64,000 nt of DNA from Amaranthus tricolor (GCF_026212465.1 NC_080063.1:7241202-7305201), one strand, 5' to 3'; shown: positions 49,362 to 61,742, numbered from the stretch's first letter. Translations and numbers: made by a program. Notes: generated by a model from the sequence alone, not told the origin.

Positions 49362-49789
49362 GCACTGGTAATTAAGGGAGATGATAACATAGAGAATCTG
49401 AGAGAAGATGAGAATGTGTTTCGTGCGTGTTCGTCTTCCATACAATATTTAGCTATTCGAAGTTGCTCCAATATGAAGAGCGTGTTAGAAGGCTTACAAC
49501 ATCTCTTTGTCTTAGAGACCTTAGTAATCGATGATTGTCCTAATCTGAATTTATCAAGAGAAATGGAGGAATGCATTGGCAAGCCACTTAAAAAATCTCT
49601 TCGCAACTTGACACTCGAGAGTCTCCCGCAAATGGTGAATCTTCCTGATTGGATACAATACTTAACCAACCTTCAATCTCTGAAAATTAAGAATTGCAAA
49701 CAGCTTGAATCTCTGCCGAGTTGGATGTCCAAACTCACTTCTCTCAAGGAACTTCAAATTCGTGGATGTTCACCAACATTGGAGAAATG
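49362..49789 (+). pseudogene. Out-of-frame C-terminal LRR segment of NLR 1
   Basis: Reading in frame from about 49362 gives LVIKGDDNIENLREDENV, then SSIQYLAIRSCSNMKSVLEG, NLPDWIQYLTNLQSLKI and LESLPSWMSKLTSLKEL, then SPTLEK and a stop at 49787-49789. These are typical final LRRs and a C-terminus for this NLR type. It is separated from the 982-codon frame by a frameshift between about 49330 and 49356. No intron with GT-AG ends that restores the frame was evident. The same segment is preserved in the NLR 2 pseudogene (58820-59193). Confidence 0.8.
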
Positions 49790-51160
49790 ATGCCACCATT
49801 CAAATGGGTTGGATTGGCCATACGTTCAACACATCCCTTCCTTTATTCGTCATATTGAATACTTGGCGTAACCAATTGAAGGGACACCAAAGGTATAACT
49901 TATGAGTTATGTGGTAAAATTTTCATGGTCCATTCTAAAATTTTCTATTTATTTGTTTATTGTTTATGTCATTTAATATGTAGCTTATAATTTATTTTAA
50001 ATGAGAAACCTAAATCATAAATATTGAATTTATAAGCAAAGTTGATAAATTTTATAATGTGATTGATTTTTTACTTTGTTTAAATATAATGAAAGTATTA
50101 GATATTTTGTTTTTGACTTCACAACCCCTTTGGTGATCGAAAATAAATGGTGGAAAGTTAATGAAAAGCTAGCGTTATTTTAGTTGAAATAAATATCTTA
50201 ACAAGTTTAATAGTCATGCTTGGTTTACATCAATTATTACATTTTCTTTACAAAATTTATTTCAATGTATTATCTTTTGAAGATGTGGTATTATGTCTGT
50301 GCTGATGAAATATTGAGAATAAAAATACTTTTTATGCTTAAAATTTCCTAACCATGTGAATGATGCGGTATATTTCTTTAAAATCTACGCAACAAATTGT
50401 TCTCATTTGCACCATTAAGTATCAACTAAACAGAGCATAAATACTTTGGAGGGCCTAGTGGATATGTTCTACTTATTTTGGTGCAAAATGAAAAGTAAAT
50501 TCCCTAAGTATTGCTTCTTTGTCGACACATTTATTTAGGAATTTATTTAATTTCTGAAATAGGCCTTTGTTTGTTACTTTTATTGTGGAACTTGTTTAAT
50601 GGAAGGACAGATTCAAATTAGAAATTTGAGTTTTTGAACTTGATAGGACGATGAGTTTAAAAAGTTTTTATTTTTTAAAACTTTCTTGTTTATTTTTTCT
50701 TTCAATTGTTTCTTAAATTTTCTAAATTTGGCCATTCTCTCTCAATTGTTTTGTTTTCCTAAATTTAGTTTTATTTCTTCCAAAACTTGTTTCTAATTAT
50801 GTTGCTTTTATTCAATGTTTATTTCTTTCAGATTTGACCTTCATTACATATAGATTAGTTTTGTTAATTTTTTTCTTTTTGCTCAATTTCGGGTTTGATT
50901 TTTAAGAATTCTTAGTGAGTGTTTTGGGTTGGTTTAGTTTCATCTTAAGAATTCTTAGCGTGTGTTAGTTACAATAATTTTCTAATATCCTTGATTGTTA
51001 TATTGGTTTATAATTCTATTATAATGGATTAATGGTGTTGCATTTTGTGTGATATGTTCATTCATAGAGTATGTATTTGCTTTAGATTGATATTGTTCAT
51101 GAAAGACAACTCTGGAGATGCTTGCTCAATGCAAGTGTGATTGATTTTGGGTTTATACTT
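49790..51160. repeat. 3' flank of NLR 1, duplicated after NLR 2
   Basis: 49790-50545 matches 59194-59947 with only about six differences (roughly 99 percent). The more distal part, to about 51160, matches 59950-61480 only loosely. Non-coding. Confidence 0.85.
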
Positions 51161-51610
51161 TACACAATGGTAATTTCTCGCGTCTTTGTGAGATTTGCCT
51201 ACCGATTTATTCTTGGCACTTTTCAGCAGTCTCTTTTGGTATCCACCTGTTTGTGTTGTTCACATCTCTGATTGAAGAGTCTTCTTTTCTCACCCTGCCA
51301 AAGTTGTATGCATTATAAAAATAATGTGGAGGATGAAGTTCAAAATTCTATAACTAGATGCATGCTACACTTTCATATCTACATCATGTAAGCATACTTA
51401 AGTTTTCAGAAGTAAGCTAAACTGCATCTAACCTATTGCTTTATAATTGCAATATAAGAGATTTATGACGATGGAGGCACAACATTTTCATCCATATACC
51501 TTTGGTATGTTTTAGACTATGGAATAAACTCTTTCTTTCATTCCTTTTGTTAGTTTTTTGGAGTTGGTCAACATGTTAGTTTTTGGGGTTGGTGAACAGT
51601 TTGTTACTAA

Positions 51611-52371
51611 TGGCTCGCTTGGAATCAAGGGAAAAGGAGAGTATTAGTTAAGAGGGATAAAATGCTGGATACTTGATTGTTTGGAATAAGTGTAAATTAG
51701 TATGTCAAAAAGAGGATTTAATATTTATTCTAAGGGGACCCGGAAGAAATATTATTCCAGTAAAATTAATGCCCCACTTCTATCTTTGAATTCATTCCAT
51801 CTATTTAACTCTTCTTCTACCTTCTTCTTTTCCTTCTCATAATACTATTCACCTTTTTCCATAAACACCATCAAAAATCTAAAATCTCCACCGTTTTAAT
51901 TGTTAGAAGCTTCAAAGAAAGGGAATTAAAACTTAAATATGGGTTCTAAAAACAAGTTGCAGAAAATCTAAACAGAGGAGGAAGCTGGAGCTTTTTATAA
52001 GAACATGGATGAATACTAAAACTTCTTTCTCACTAACCTTCTCCTCTCAAAGAAATTGATGCCGTTAATAAAAGGAGTTTTGAGGTTTTGAAGGTATGTT
52101 GGCTTTTGGGAATAGAAATTATGTTAATTTAATTGGTTGATTTAAATGATTAATTGAAATGATAATGAAAAAATGTAGATATGAGAACTTAAGAATGGAA
52201 ATTCTACATTTAACTTCTGATGGTTTGAAAAGGAAAGAAGATTATATTTTTACTGGATGAAAAATACCAAACTAATGAAAAATAACCATTTCTCCCATTA
52301 CTATATTCTATGGGGAATTTTGCTCCACAAATTTTATTGCCTTACTTTATTATTGGAATCCAGGCGAGCCC
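51611..52371. mobile_element. Tourist-like (PIF/Harbinger) MITE, 761 bp
   Basis: The left terminus TGGCTCGCTTGGAATC and the right terminus (inverted) GGGCTCGCCTGGATTC face each other. Both sides carry TAA (51608-51610 and 52372-52374), the target duplication of PIF/Harbinger elements. No transposase reading frame. Confidence 0.7.
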
Positions 52372-52467
52372 TAAGAATATCTTTAAACAATTCTTTTTTC
52401 TTGGAAGTTTGAGCAATGATTAGTTAGTTATTATGTAGTAACAGTAAAGCATATAACATATTATAGG

Positions 52468-53726
52468 TGTAGCAGGAGCGGCACTCTCGATACATGATTA
52501 ACATTAATAATTATACTTAAAATAAATAATGCGGAAGTGTAAAACGCCGAACTGCTAAAAACCATTTAAACTAAAAACCGTTAAAAAACATAAGTTAAAA
52601 ATCTTACAACTGAGAAAATATAACATAAGGTTTGCTTAAATATGATAAAAAAAAAGTACAATTTAGTCATCAAAGTCATCAAGTAAAATCAACGCAGCTA
52701 AGTCCTCGATAGAATAATTACTCATTATTGACCTTTATTAAGCCATTAAGTTACATTCTCAATACTTGCAGATGTTCATTACTGCTACTAAGACTTGGTA
52801 ACCTTAATGCTTATTCAATCAAGTTCAATTAAGCCTTATAACTTTACCATCATAGCACATCACAAGATCACAACAATAACGACAATTGATATATGTAAGG
52901 GTCTGGTTAGGTGAGGACCGTAGTCCTAAACCCTAACTGTGGTGGGAGTCGTCACTCCTCTCAATACTGTTATGATCGAGACTCCACAGGATTGGTTTTT
53001 CTCGGACCCCCTGTCTGACACCGCATTTTACGTGCCGGCTAACACGGACGCCGGAATTTTACATGCCGGTCCATGGTTCGACGTTACCTTACTATTAGAG
53101 TCATACAATCAATATCATGCAATATTAAACAAGACTCTAAACCGAAATAGTTTACATTCTTATAAGTCAAACTTCCACTAGTCAAAATTTTGACAATTCT
53201 ACCCTTTTAATAGAAACAAATTACTAGTATCTAATAAATTCATATTAATTAAATAATAAATTTTGGTAGCTATACTAAGATTTCCGAGGCTAAACTAAGT
53301 CATTATTATGTCATAAATAATCATAAAAGTCAAGGGTAATATTTCTAAGTACTTAATAACGTATTTTATCAAATAACCAGTAAGATAGTAAAACGGATCT
53401 ATCATAACTATGAAAAATTATCCGGCAAGTTATTAAGGATCCAAAATCTAAATGAAATGAGTTTTCAAGAAAAACAATGCTAAGCATTTCAACAAATTAG
53501 TTTGACTATTTTACCGATAAACCGATTAATAATTCTTTATAATTACTTGAGTCCGAAATAAAAATTTTATCAAACACCAAGATGATATGGAATCATTTTA
53601 AAGAGATAAGTTTATTTAACTAGTAAAATTCATATATATCTACATTATCATATTAATCAAAAAGTTCCATATTTGATGTGACTTTAATATAACCATGTAA
53701 AGTTTAAATGATTAAAAATTTAATCA
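52468..53726 (-). mobile_element. LTR fragment abutting the NLR 2 pseudogene
   Basis: The segment begins TGTAGCAGGAGCGGC and ends TTTAATCA exactly where similarity to NLR 1 begins. Its sequence (CTGTCTGACACCGC, TACGTGCCGGCTAACACGG, ACATGCCGGTCCATGG) is GC-richer and LTR-like. No flanking duplication was found (ATAGG against TGTTG), so it may be a broken LTR joined to the NLR copy by recombination rather than a simple insertion. It replaces the promoter of NLR 2. Confidence 0.45.
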
Positions 53727-53728
53727 TG

Positions 53729-55111
53729 TTGGAACAGTCATGTCTGCTGTTCAAACTCTGTTAGCAGCACTTCAATGCTCTTAGCTTAGAGATTTTTGCT
53801 CTAGCTTTGACTGCAAACCCGAACTCGAACAACTCGAAAAAACCGTTGAAAGAATCCAAACTGTGCTCATTGATGCTGAGCTTAAGCAAGCTCTGTCCCA
53901 CCAAGAGCGGTTGCACATTGAAGAGCTTAAGGAAGCTGTTTTTGCAGCTGATGATCTGTTTGATGAGTTTCTCACTCGTGTTGCTCTGAAGAAGCTGAAT
54001 ACGCGTATCAAGGACCGTATCTTCTCCCTCTTCACCAAGTTAGCTGATGATTTCTCTGTTTCTAAAAAGATCGACAAGATCAGATAGAAGTTAAATGATA
54101 TCGCTGATAATAGCAAGTTCAAGTTGAAGATTGATCCCAAGCCTATTAACAGTAGAAGCCGAGAGACCTGTTCTTATAAGGAAGAAGTTATCATTGGAAG
54201 AGACCAAGATCTGGAGACCATTAAGGGTATGTTGCCCAACTCTGATGATGTTCAATAGGATGTTTTTTTCCTTAGTATTGTGGGGATTGGAGGGTTGGGC
54301 AAAACTGCTCTTGCTCGACTTTTGTTCAAAGATCCAACGGTGGCAACTTCATTTCAGTTGAAGTTGTGGGCTTGTGTTGCCGACCAAGATCAAAATCAAT
54401 TTGAGGTGAAAGACATTCTTGGAAAGATTCTTGAATCTGGTGGACTACAGAAACAGAACCAAGGTGACACACTCGAATTGATGCAACGAAAATTGTGAGA
54501 CATATTTGGTGGATAGAGATATTTGCTTGTTTTAGATGATGTGTGGACAGAGGATCGTGAACCATGGCTTGACTTGCTAAATTCCTTTACCGGAGGTGGA
54601 AGAGGAAGCTGTATTGTGGTAACTACTCGGTCAATGAAGACAGCAAAAATCGTAGGAAATGGGCGAATGTAGCAAGGCTTGTCAATGGAAAACTCATTGC
54701 GTTTGTTTAAATGCGCGGCTTTTGGATCGGAAGAGTCAAGTCCTCTTCAAAAGCTGGTTGAAATTGGTGAAGAAATTGTTAAGAGATGCGCTTACGTTCC
54801 TCTTGCCATAAGAGTGTTGGGAAGTCTTCTCTATGGCCAAGATGAAAGTGGGTGGCGATCTTTGCGTGAGTTGGGATTGGAAAAAATTATTGAAAGTGAG
54901 AATAGCATCAAACCGATATTGAAGCGTAGTTACTACCAACTTCAATCTCCATTGAAAAGTTGTTTTACTTATTGTGCCTTTGTAACACCCCGAGATTTTA
55001 ATGACGTAATTATTTAATATTTTAATAGTTTTTAAAGATTTTACAATTATATTTTATTATTTCTGAAATTAGTTTTAATAAATTTCTTGCATATATGAAT
55101 TTAAATGTTAA

Positions 55112-55190
<79 letters not shown>

Positions 55191-55333
55191 AAAATATAGT
55201 TACGATTTCTTAAACAAAGAGGTTCGAATCAAAATGATTATTTTATTAAAATGTGTGAGGCTGCGAAGGTGAGTCTCTTAGTTGGATCTCGCAACAAAAA
55301 TGAATCGAGATAAAAATAAATAAATAAATAAAC

Positions 55334-55381
<48 letters not shown>

Positions 55382-58300
55382 GTGATAATAGTTTTAACAA
55401 GTATAAAACCCGAACAATACCCTAAACGCTTAAGAGAGCCGTCACCTTCCTTCCTCCCACTTCTCCTTCTTTCTCTCTTCTCCCCTTGCGCCACCAGTGA
55501 ACAGCTAGGCCGCCACCAACCGCTGCACCGTCCCACAGAACACCACCAGCAGCAGCCCCCTTCCCTCCTTCTTCTCCTTTCTCTCCCCTCTCCCTCGCTA
55601 CTGAGCAGCCGCCACCCCAGGAGCAGTAGCAGCGGGTAGCCTCCCACAACCACCACAAGCAGCACCCGATCCTCCTCCTCACTCCTACGTACAGCCACAG
55701 CAGCAGGCGGTTGTAGTGCGCATCACAGCAGCAAGCGGCTGCGTGTTTGCTTCCCTACTGGCTCCGCGAGCCCTCCTCCACCACCAACACCTTGAGTCAC
55801 ACCACCACCACAAGAACCACCAACCTCTTGACCCATTTTCTAGTTTTACCCATTGTAAGCTATCTCTCACTTTTCAAATTGATTAATTTACTCATTCTAA
55901 TTAGAATCTACCATGCTTATGAGTTGTGTGTTGATTGTGTATTAGTCTCATTTAATTCTAGTATGGGTAATAGTTAAGAGAATTATCATGAAATGATTAG
56001 GGTTTGGATTTAGTAATGAAATTACAAATGATGTGCGTCTATCCTATATTTTGATGGTGTGATGAATGATTAAATAACCTTAAAAGTTGTTTGAAACTTA
56101 GTTGATTGATTTCTGTTGTGATAATTAGTAATGGTGGTGATTGTAGTGACTATGGAAGTGATCTTAGTTGTTAAATTGGGATAAATAGCTGCTAGTTGTT
56201 ATGGTTTGATTGTTGTGAATTACAAGTATTCTTATTAGGTTGTTATTGAAGTCATAATGTATAATCTTAGTAAGGCCATGAGAATGATATCAACTTATTG
56301 TAAAAGGTTGTTAAGTTGCTTGTGGTGATGCTCGATTGTAGTCTCTCTAACTTTGGAGGATGTAGCGAAGAATGTTGCGATCTGACCACTTTAAGAATTG
56401 TCCTCATGTCATAGTAGAGTTATATTTAACCTTGTGAGACTTAAGTGTGAATCGTTATAACTCAAAGTTAGTTGGTGTAATGAAGCAGTCGACATAATCC
56501 TTTTATTCTTTGCCGATGGAAAAACTTGTGTTATTGTTGAATTGACGATTATGCTTGGTGTTGAATGAGATGCGTACGTGCTAAAAGTAATTGAAAACTT
56601 GTCGTGAATGGATGATAGTGGTTACTTGGTTTCTAGCTGGTATGACAAAGTAGTTAAGAGAACTTATAAGTTCTATTCCTAACTTGTATAGGTTCCCAGT
56701 TTATAAGAGGAAAGTAGACCCTTAGTTGGGTGATTTTTGTAACTTGTGGTCGTGCAGTGACGCTCGCAGGTACGTACGCGTAGTAATTGATTATCATATT
56801 CATTGTTTCAAAGTATTATCCACATTTCATGATTATATGCATTGCATTAGAATTATAGAGCGCCAGAAAGTAAACTATGCTAGCGTATAGTCATAATAGT
56901 GAAATAGGCAAGTAGAATGAAAACATTAGGAGACTATGAGAACCTACTTCTATATAGTAGAGAACACACCATGGTTGTGTGTGGTATCGAAGTGAATTCC
57001 TACTTATTGAGCCTTGATGTATGATTAGTTGGCGTGACTCAACTGGATTATGTCTGGTTGATTTAATAGTCCCCTAGGTGAGGTTCGACGGGACCACCGT
57101 AAGGGGGGTATGAGCATGCTTGGGTCACTTGGCGCCGGATGGCCGATACCGCCCCTTGACCGAGGTGATACCATGCGGGCCTTGCAAACCCCAATATGGT
57201 GGCCTCTTCACTGGTTTAGTACCCCAGTGTGTTAGTTTTTCCCGAAGGTAGGACCCAAGAGGGTCAGCTGGAGGGGCCATGAGCTCATACTTTGCCATGG
57301 GCGCCGGATGGCCGATAACGCCCTTGGCCGTGTCACTATGCATGAATAGAGAAAGGATCCACTACCCTTGAATATATTTCGAGAGATTAGCAGTTTGAAA
57401 GAGAAATTATGAGTAAATAGAGGTGTTTAGACAGATGAGTAGACTCGCTATTGCCATACTATATTGTTGTCTATAGTTTTGTTCAATGACTCTAATTGTT
57501 ATAAGTTCATTAATTACTGACGTGTATGTGTTTGTTATTGTTTGCTCATGACTCTCTATGATGTTCTTGCTATGACACTTCTGACTATGGTCATTATGTT
57601 GAGCAGCCGGAGGATCATAGCTTGACATGACAGGTATAGGAGCTTCTTTTGCTTTGCATTGGGGGAAAGAGCGGAGTACGGTCATATCAACTGTATACAA
57701 ATTGTCTAATGCTTATAGCTTCTATATTACTTGTAAAGTTTTCTTTTGGGATTGTATAATTTCCTTTGTATAGAGTCATGTGACTCCTTGTATGATCTAT
57801 AGTTCCGCTGCGTAATTTTTGGATGTACAGTAGTGAGAATACTCCTTTAGTATCCATTAGATCGATGCGTTACCACTGGAACCACGATCCTCATCAGAAT
57901 TGATGATTTGAGAAGCCGACGATGATTCTTTCCGTCGTGACGTATTCTTGAAGGCATTAAAGGCCTTAGATTATTTTTGTTATGTTATCCATTTATATAT
58001 TCTTGTCACATTCTCAGTTTTCAGCAGAGATGCTGCCGAAATTTCTACTCACTCACCTTTTTAATTAATCCTTAACGTTTATTTTAATTATGTTCCCTTT
58101 TCTTTTTATGTAACACCCGAATTTCCTCCCTTCCTTCACGATTTATGGTTTCGTGTAAGGGGCTGGAAATTCAGGGGTGTTACAGCCTTGTTTGCTAAGG
58201 ATGAACTCATAAAGAAAAGGGAGTTGATTAGGTTTTGGATGGCCCAAGGCTACATCACATCAGAAGGTGGAAGAAGCATGGAAGATGTTGCTGAGGATTA

Positions 58301-59193
58301 TGTAAAACTTCTAACACAGAGGTGCTTCTTTCAGGATGTAAAGCTAGAAGGAGATTCTGATTATATTTGGGGATTTAAGATGCATGATTTGATGCACGAC
58401 GTTGCTCAAGAAGTTGTGGAAAGGAGATCCAGATGACAGTGCATAGCATGAATGGAGATCTTGATAAAAAGATTCGTTATCTTAAAAGAAGCAACTCTGC
58501 AAATGTTTTCCGCACCCAAAAAAGTCAACTGCGTTCTTATGTTGATGTTAGCTACCTTTTTGAATATGCTAATAAGATGGACCAGGTTTGTGCGGCTTCA
58601 ATATTAGCTAATTGGAAATGTTTGAGGGCTTTAGACTTGAGTCATTCAAGTATTAAAAGTCTGCCAGGTTCAATCGGTAAATTGCTTCATTTAAGGTATC
58701 TAAACCTTTCATTTAATGATTTTGAAGTGCTTCATAGGGCAATTACAAATATATATAATCTTCAGACTTCGTCTGAATTTATCTATTACAAGTCTATATA
58801 ATATTAGCTAATTGGAAATGTTTCGTGCGTGTTCGTCTTCCATACAATATTTAGTTATTCGAAGTTGCTCCAATATGAAGAGCGTGTTAGAAGGCTTACA
58901 ACATCTCTTTGTCTTAGAGACCTTAGTAATCGATGATTGTCCTAAAACTGAATTTATAAAGAGAAATGGAGGAATGCATTGGCAAGCCACTTAACAAATC
59001 TCTTCGCAACTTGACACTCGAGAGTCTCCCGCAAATGGTGAATCTTCCTGATTGGATACAATACTTAACCAACCTTCAATCTCTGAAAATTAAGAATTGC
59101 AAACAACTTGAATCTCTGCCGAGTTGGATGTCCAAACTCACTTCTCTCAAGGAACTTCAAATTCGTGGATGTTCACCAACATTGGAGAAATGA
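53729..59193 (+). pseudogene. NLR 2, inactivated paralogue of NLR 1
   Basis: Nucleotide similarity to NLR 1 runs from its second codon to the C-terminal LRRs, in blocks 53729-54980, 58185-58766 and 58819-59193. It keeps the P-loop GIGGLGKTALARLLF and the MHDLMHDVA motif. The start codon is lost next to an LTR fragment. Six stops share the ancestral frame: 53782, 54085, 54256, 54496, 54514 and 54670. Four of them are CAG or CGA changed to TAG or TGA relative to NLR 1. A 3.2-kb solo LTR interrupts RNBS-D. One base is lost near 58424 after QEVVE, causing a frameshift. About 1.16 kb of LRR sequence is replaced by about 50 bp of filler near 58767-58818. It cannot encode a functional receptor. Confidence 0.95.
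54981..58184 (+). mobile_element. Solo LTR (3,204 bp) of a Ty3/gypsy-type element in NLR 2
   Basis: Begins TGTAACACCCCG and ends GGGGTGTTACA, an 11-bp perfect terminal inverted repeat with TG...CA ends. It is flanked by a perfect 5-bp duplication GCCTT (54976-54980 and 58185-58189). Removing it restores the NLR reading. No polyprotein, primer-binding site or second LTR is present, so it is a solo LTR formed by recombination. Inside are a (TA)n array at 55115-55188, an (AAT)n array at 55338-55381, a pyrimidine-rich block (55440-55800) and two copies of GCGCCGGATGGCCGATA (57131 and 57300). The long LTR with TGTAACACCC ends recalls chromovirus LTRs of the Tekay/Del type; that assignment is an inference. 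Confidence 0.9.
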
Positions 59194-61480
59194 TGCCACC
59201 ATTCAAATGGGTTGGATTGGCCACACGTTCAACACATCCCTTCCTTTATTCGTCATATTGAATACTTGGCGTAACCAATTGAAGGGACACCAAAGGTATA
59301 ACTTATGAGTTATGTGGTAAAATTTTCATGGTCCATTCTAAAATTTTCTATTTATTTGTTTATTGTTTATGTCATTTAATATGTAGCTTATCATTTATTT
59401 TAAATGAGAAACCTAAATCATAAATATTGAATTTATAAGTAAAGTTGATAAATTTTATAATGTGATTGATTTTTTACTTTGTTTAAATATAATTAAAGTA
59501 TTAGATATTTTGTTTTTGACTTCACAACCCCTTTGGTGATCGAAAATAAATGGTGGAAAGTTAATGAAAAGCTAGCGTTATTTTAGTTGAAATAAATATC
59601 TTAACAAGTTTAATAGTCATGCTTGGTTTACATCAATTATTACATTTTCTTTACAAAATTTATTTCAATGTATTATCTTTTGAAGATGTGGTATTATGTC
59701 TGTGCTGATGAAATATTGAGAATAAAAATACTTTTTATGCTTAAAATTTCCTAACCATGTGAATGATACGGTATATTTCTTTAAAATCTACGCAACAAAT
59801 TGTTCTCATTTGCACCATTAAGTATCAACTAAACAGAGCATAAATACTTTGGAAGGCCTAGTGGATATGTTCTACTTATTTTGGTGCAAAATGAAAAGTA
59901 AATTCCCTAAGTATTGCTTCTTTGTCGACACATTTATTTAGGCATTTATTTAATTTCTGAAATAAAATATCTTGACAAGTTTAATGTTCATGCTTGTTTT
60001 ACTTCAATCATTTCATTTTCTTTACAAAACTCATTTCATCGTATTATCTTTTGAAGATGTGGTATTATATGTGTGGTAATGAAAAATTGAGAACAAAAAT
60101 ACTTTTTATGATTAAAATTTCCTAACCGTGTGAATGATACGGTATATGTCATGAAAATATATGCAACAAATCATTCTCATTAGCACCATTAAGTACCAAC
60201 AACTAATTGGAGCATAAATACCTTGGAGGGCCTAGTGGATATGTTGCTATTTAAATCAATGCAAAATTAGAGTTGTTCATGGGCGGACTACGAGCCAGAC
60301 TCGACCCACCCGGCTCAAAACACCGGCGAAAATAGGTGGGCTTGAACAACGATTTTTAAAATAATTAAAATTTGGATTCGTCACTAAGATAAATGGGCGG
60401 GTAACAACACCAAAAAAATACCCGCGGGTACACCGCTTAGTTTAATATATTAATTATTAAATAATAATTCTATTATTTTTTATGTTAGCCTACATTACCC
60501 AACTTACTTTAATACTCCAATTTCCCAATAATTTTCATTTTTCAATTCTTATATACTCTCTGCAACTCCCAATTCCCGCCACCTAATTTCCATTTCTCAA
60601 TCCCCTAATTTTATATTTATTTAATTTGAGTATTTTGAGATTTTTTTAATGTATTTGAGTATTGCGGGAGGAATTTTGAATATTTGAGCCTGCGGGTAGA
60701 TTTTTAAGGCATTATCTGGTCTGTTATCCGCCCAAACCCGTCCATGAACAACTCTATGCAAAATGATTAGTAAATCCCTTGTGTATTTGCTTCTTTTGTT
60801 AACACATTTATGTAGGATTTTATATAATTTCTGAATTTGGCCTTTGTTTGTTACTTTTGTTTTAGAACTTGTTTAATGAAAGGACTTAAATAGATTCAAA
60901 TTAGAAATGTGTGTTTTCGAACTTGATGATCTATGATGAAGAGTTCAACAAGTTTTCATTTTTTTAAAACATACTTGTTTTTTTTTTCAAGTTGTTTCTT
61001 GAATTTTCTAAATCTGGTGGTGCTCTCTTTCAAGTTTCAAATGTTTTGTTTTCTTGAATTTAGTTTCGTTTTTTTCTTCTTCCAAAACTTGTTTCTATTT
61101 ATGTTTCTTTTATTCAATGTTTGTTTTATTCAAATTTGACTTTCATTACTTATAGGTTAGTTTTGTAAATTTTTGTCTTTTTTTTCGGTTTTGGGTTGAC
61201 TGTTAAGAATCCTTAGTGAGTGTTTTTGGATTAGTGTGGCTTCTTCTTTCTCAAGCATTTTACTATTCATAGTAAATTGAATTGCGAAAATTTGGTTGCA
61301 ACAATTTTGTACACTATCAGAATTTTATTATGCTAGTAACTTAGTAACTTATTTCCTTTTATGTATTATGATTGTTAGTTGGTTTATGCTTCTATTTAAT
61401 TGTATTGCATTTTGTGTGATATGTTCATTGATGAAGTATGTATTTGTTTTAGATTGATTTTGATTTATACTTTAGATAAG
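59194..61480. repeat. 3' flank of NLR 2: recent copy followed by an older copy
   Basis: 59194-59947 is nearly identical to the NLR 1 flank. From 59950 the sequence restarts at an earlier point of the same flank (TTGACAAGTTTAATGTTCAT) and runs to about 61480 at clearly lower identity. A hAT MITE splits this older copy. Non-coding. Confidence 0.8.
60268..60756. mobile_element. hAT-type MITE, 489 bp
   Basis: The ends TAGAGTTGTTCATGG and CCATGAACAACTCTA are perfect 15-bp inverted repeats. They are flanked by a perfect 8-bp duplication TGCAAAAT (60260-60267 and 60757-60764). The undisturbed site is present after NLR 1 as GTGCAAAATGAAAAG. The 8-bp duplication and TAGAG-type ends fit hAT. No transposase. 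Confidence 0.9.
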
Positions 61481-61742
61481 GGCAATATCTCGTGTCAATC
61501 ATAGAATCGTTTAAATAGTCTGAACTATATATGATTCAAATCATTCAAAGCGGTTCTAATGGTTCTTCCTATGATTCAAAACGGTTTTAATTTTACATGT
61601 AGTTTAAATTGTAGGGTACATCTAAATCTTAAATCGTAATATTTGGCGATTTGAATTGCGATTTTAACAACATTAGGTCATCCACATAAACAAACACATG
61701 CATAGAGATACTAACTTATTGATAACAAAAACAAAGAATAAT

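Noticed and set aside
55246..55870. Minus-strand ORFs of 150, 86 and 61 aa and the plus-strand 85-aa ORF
   Set aside because: They lie wholly inside the pyrimidine-rich part of the solo LTR and show no family resemblance.
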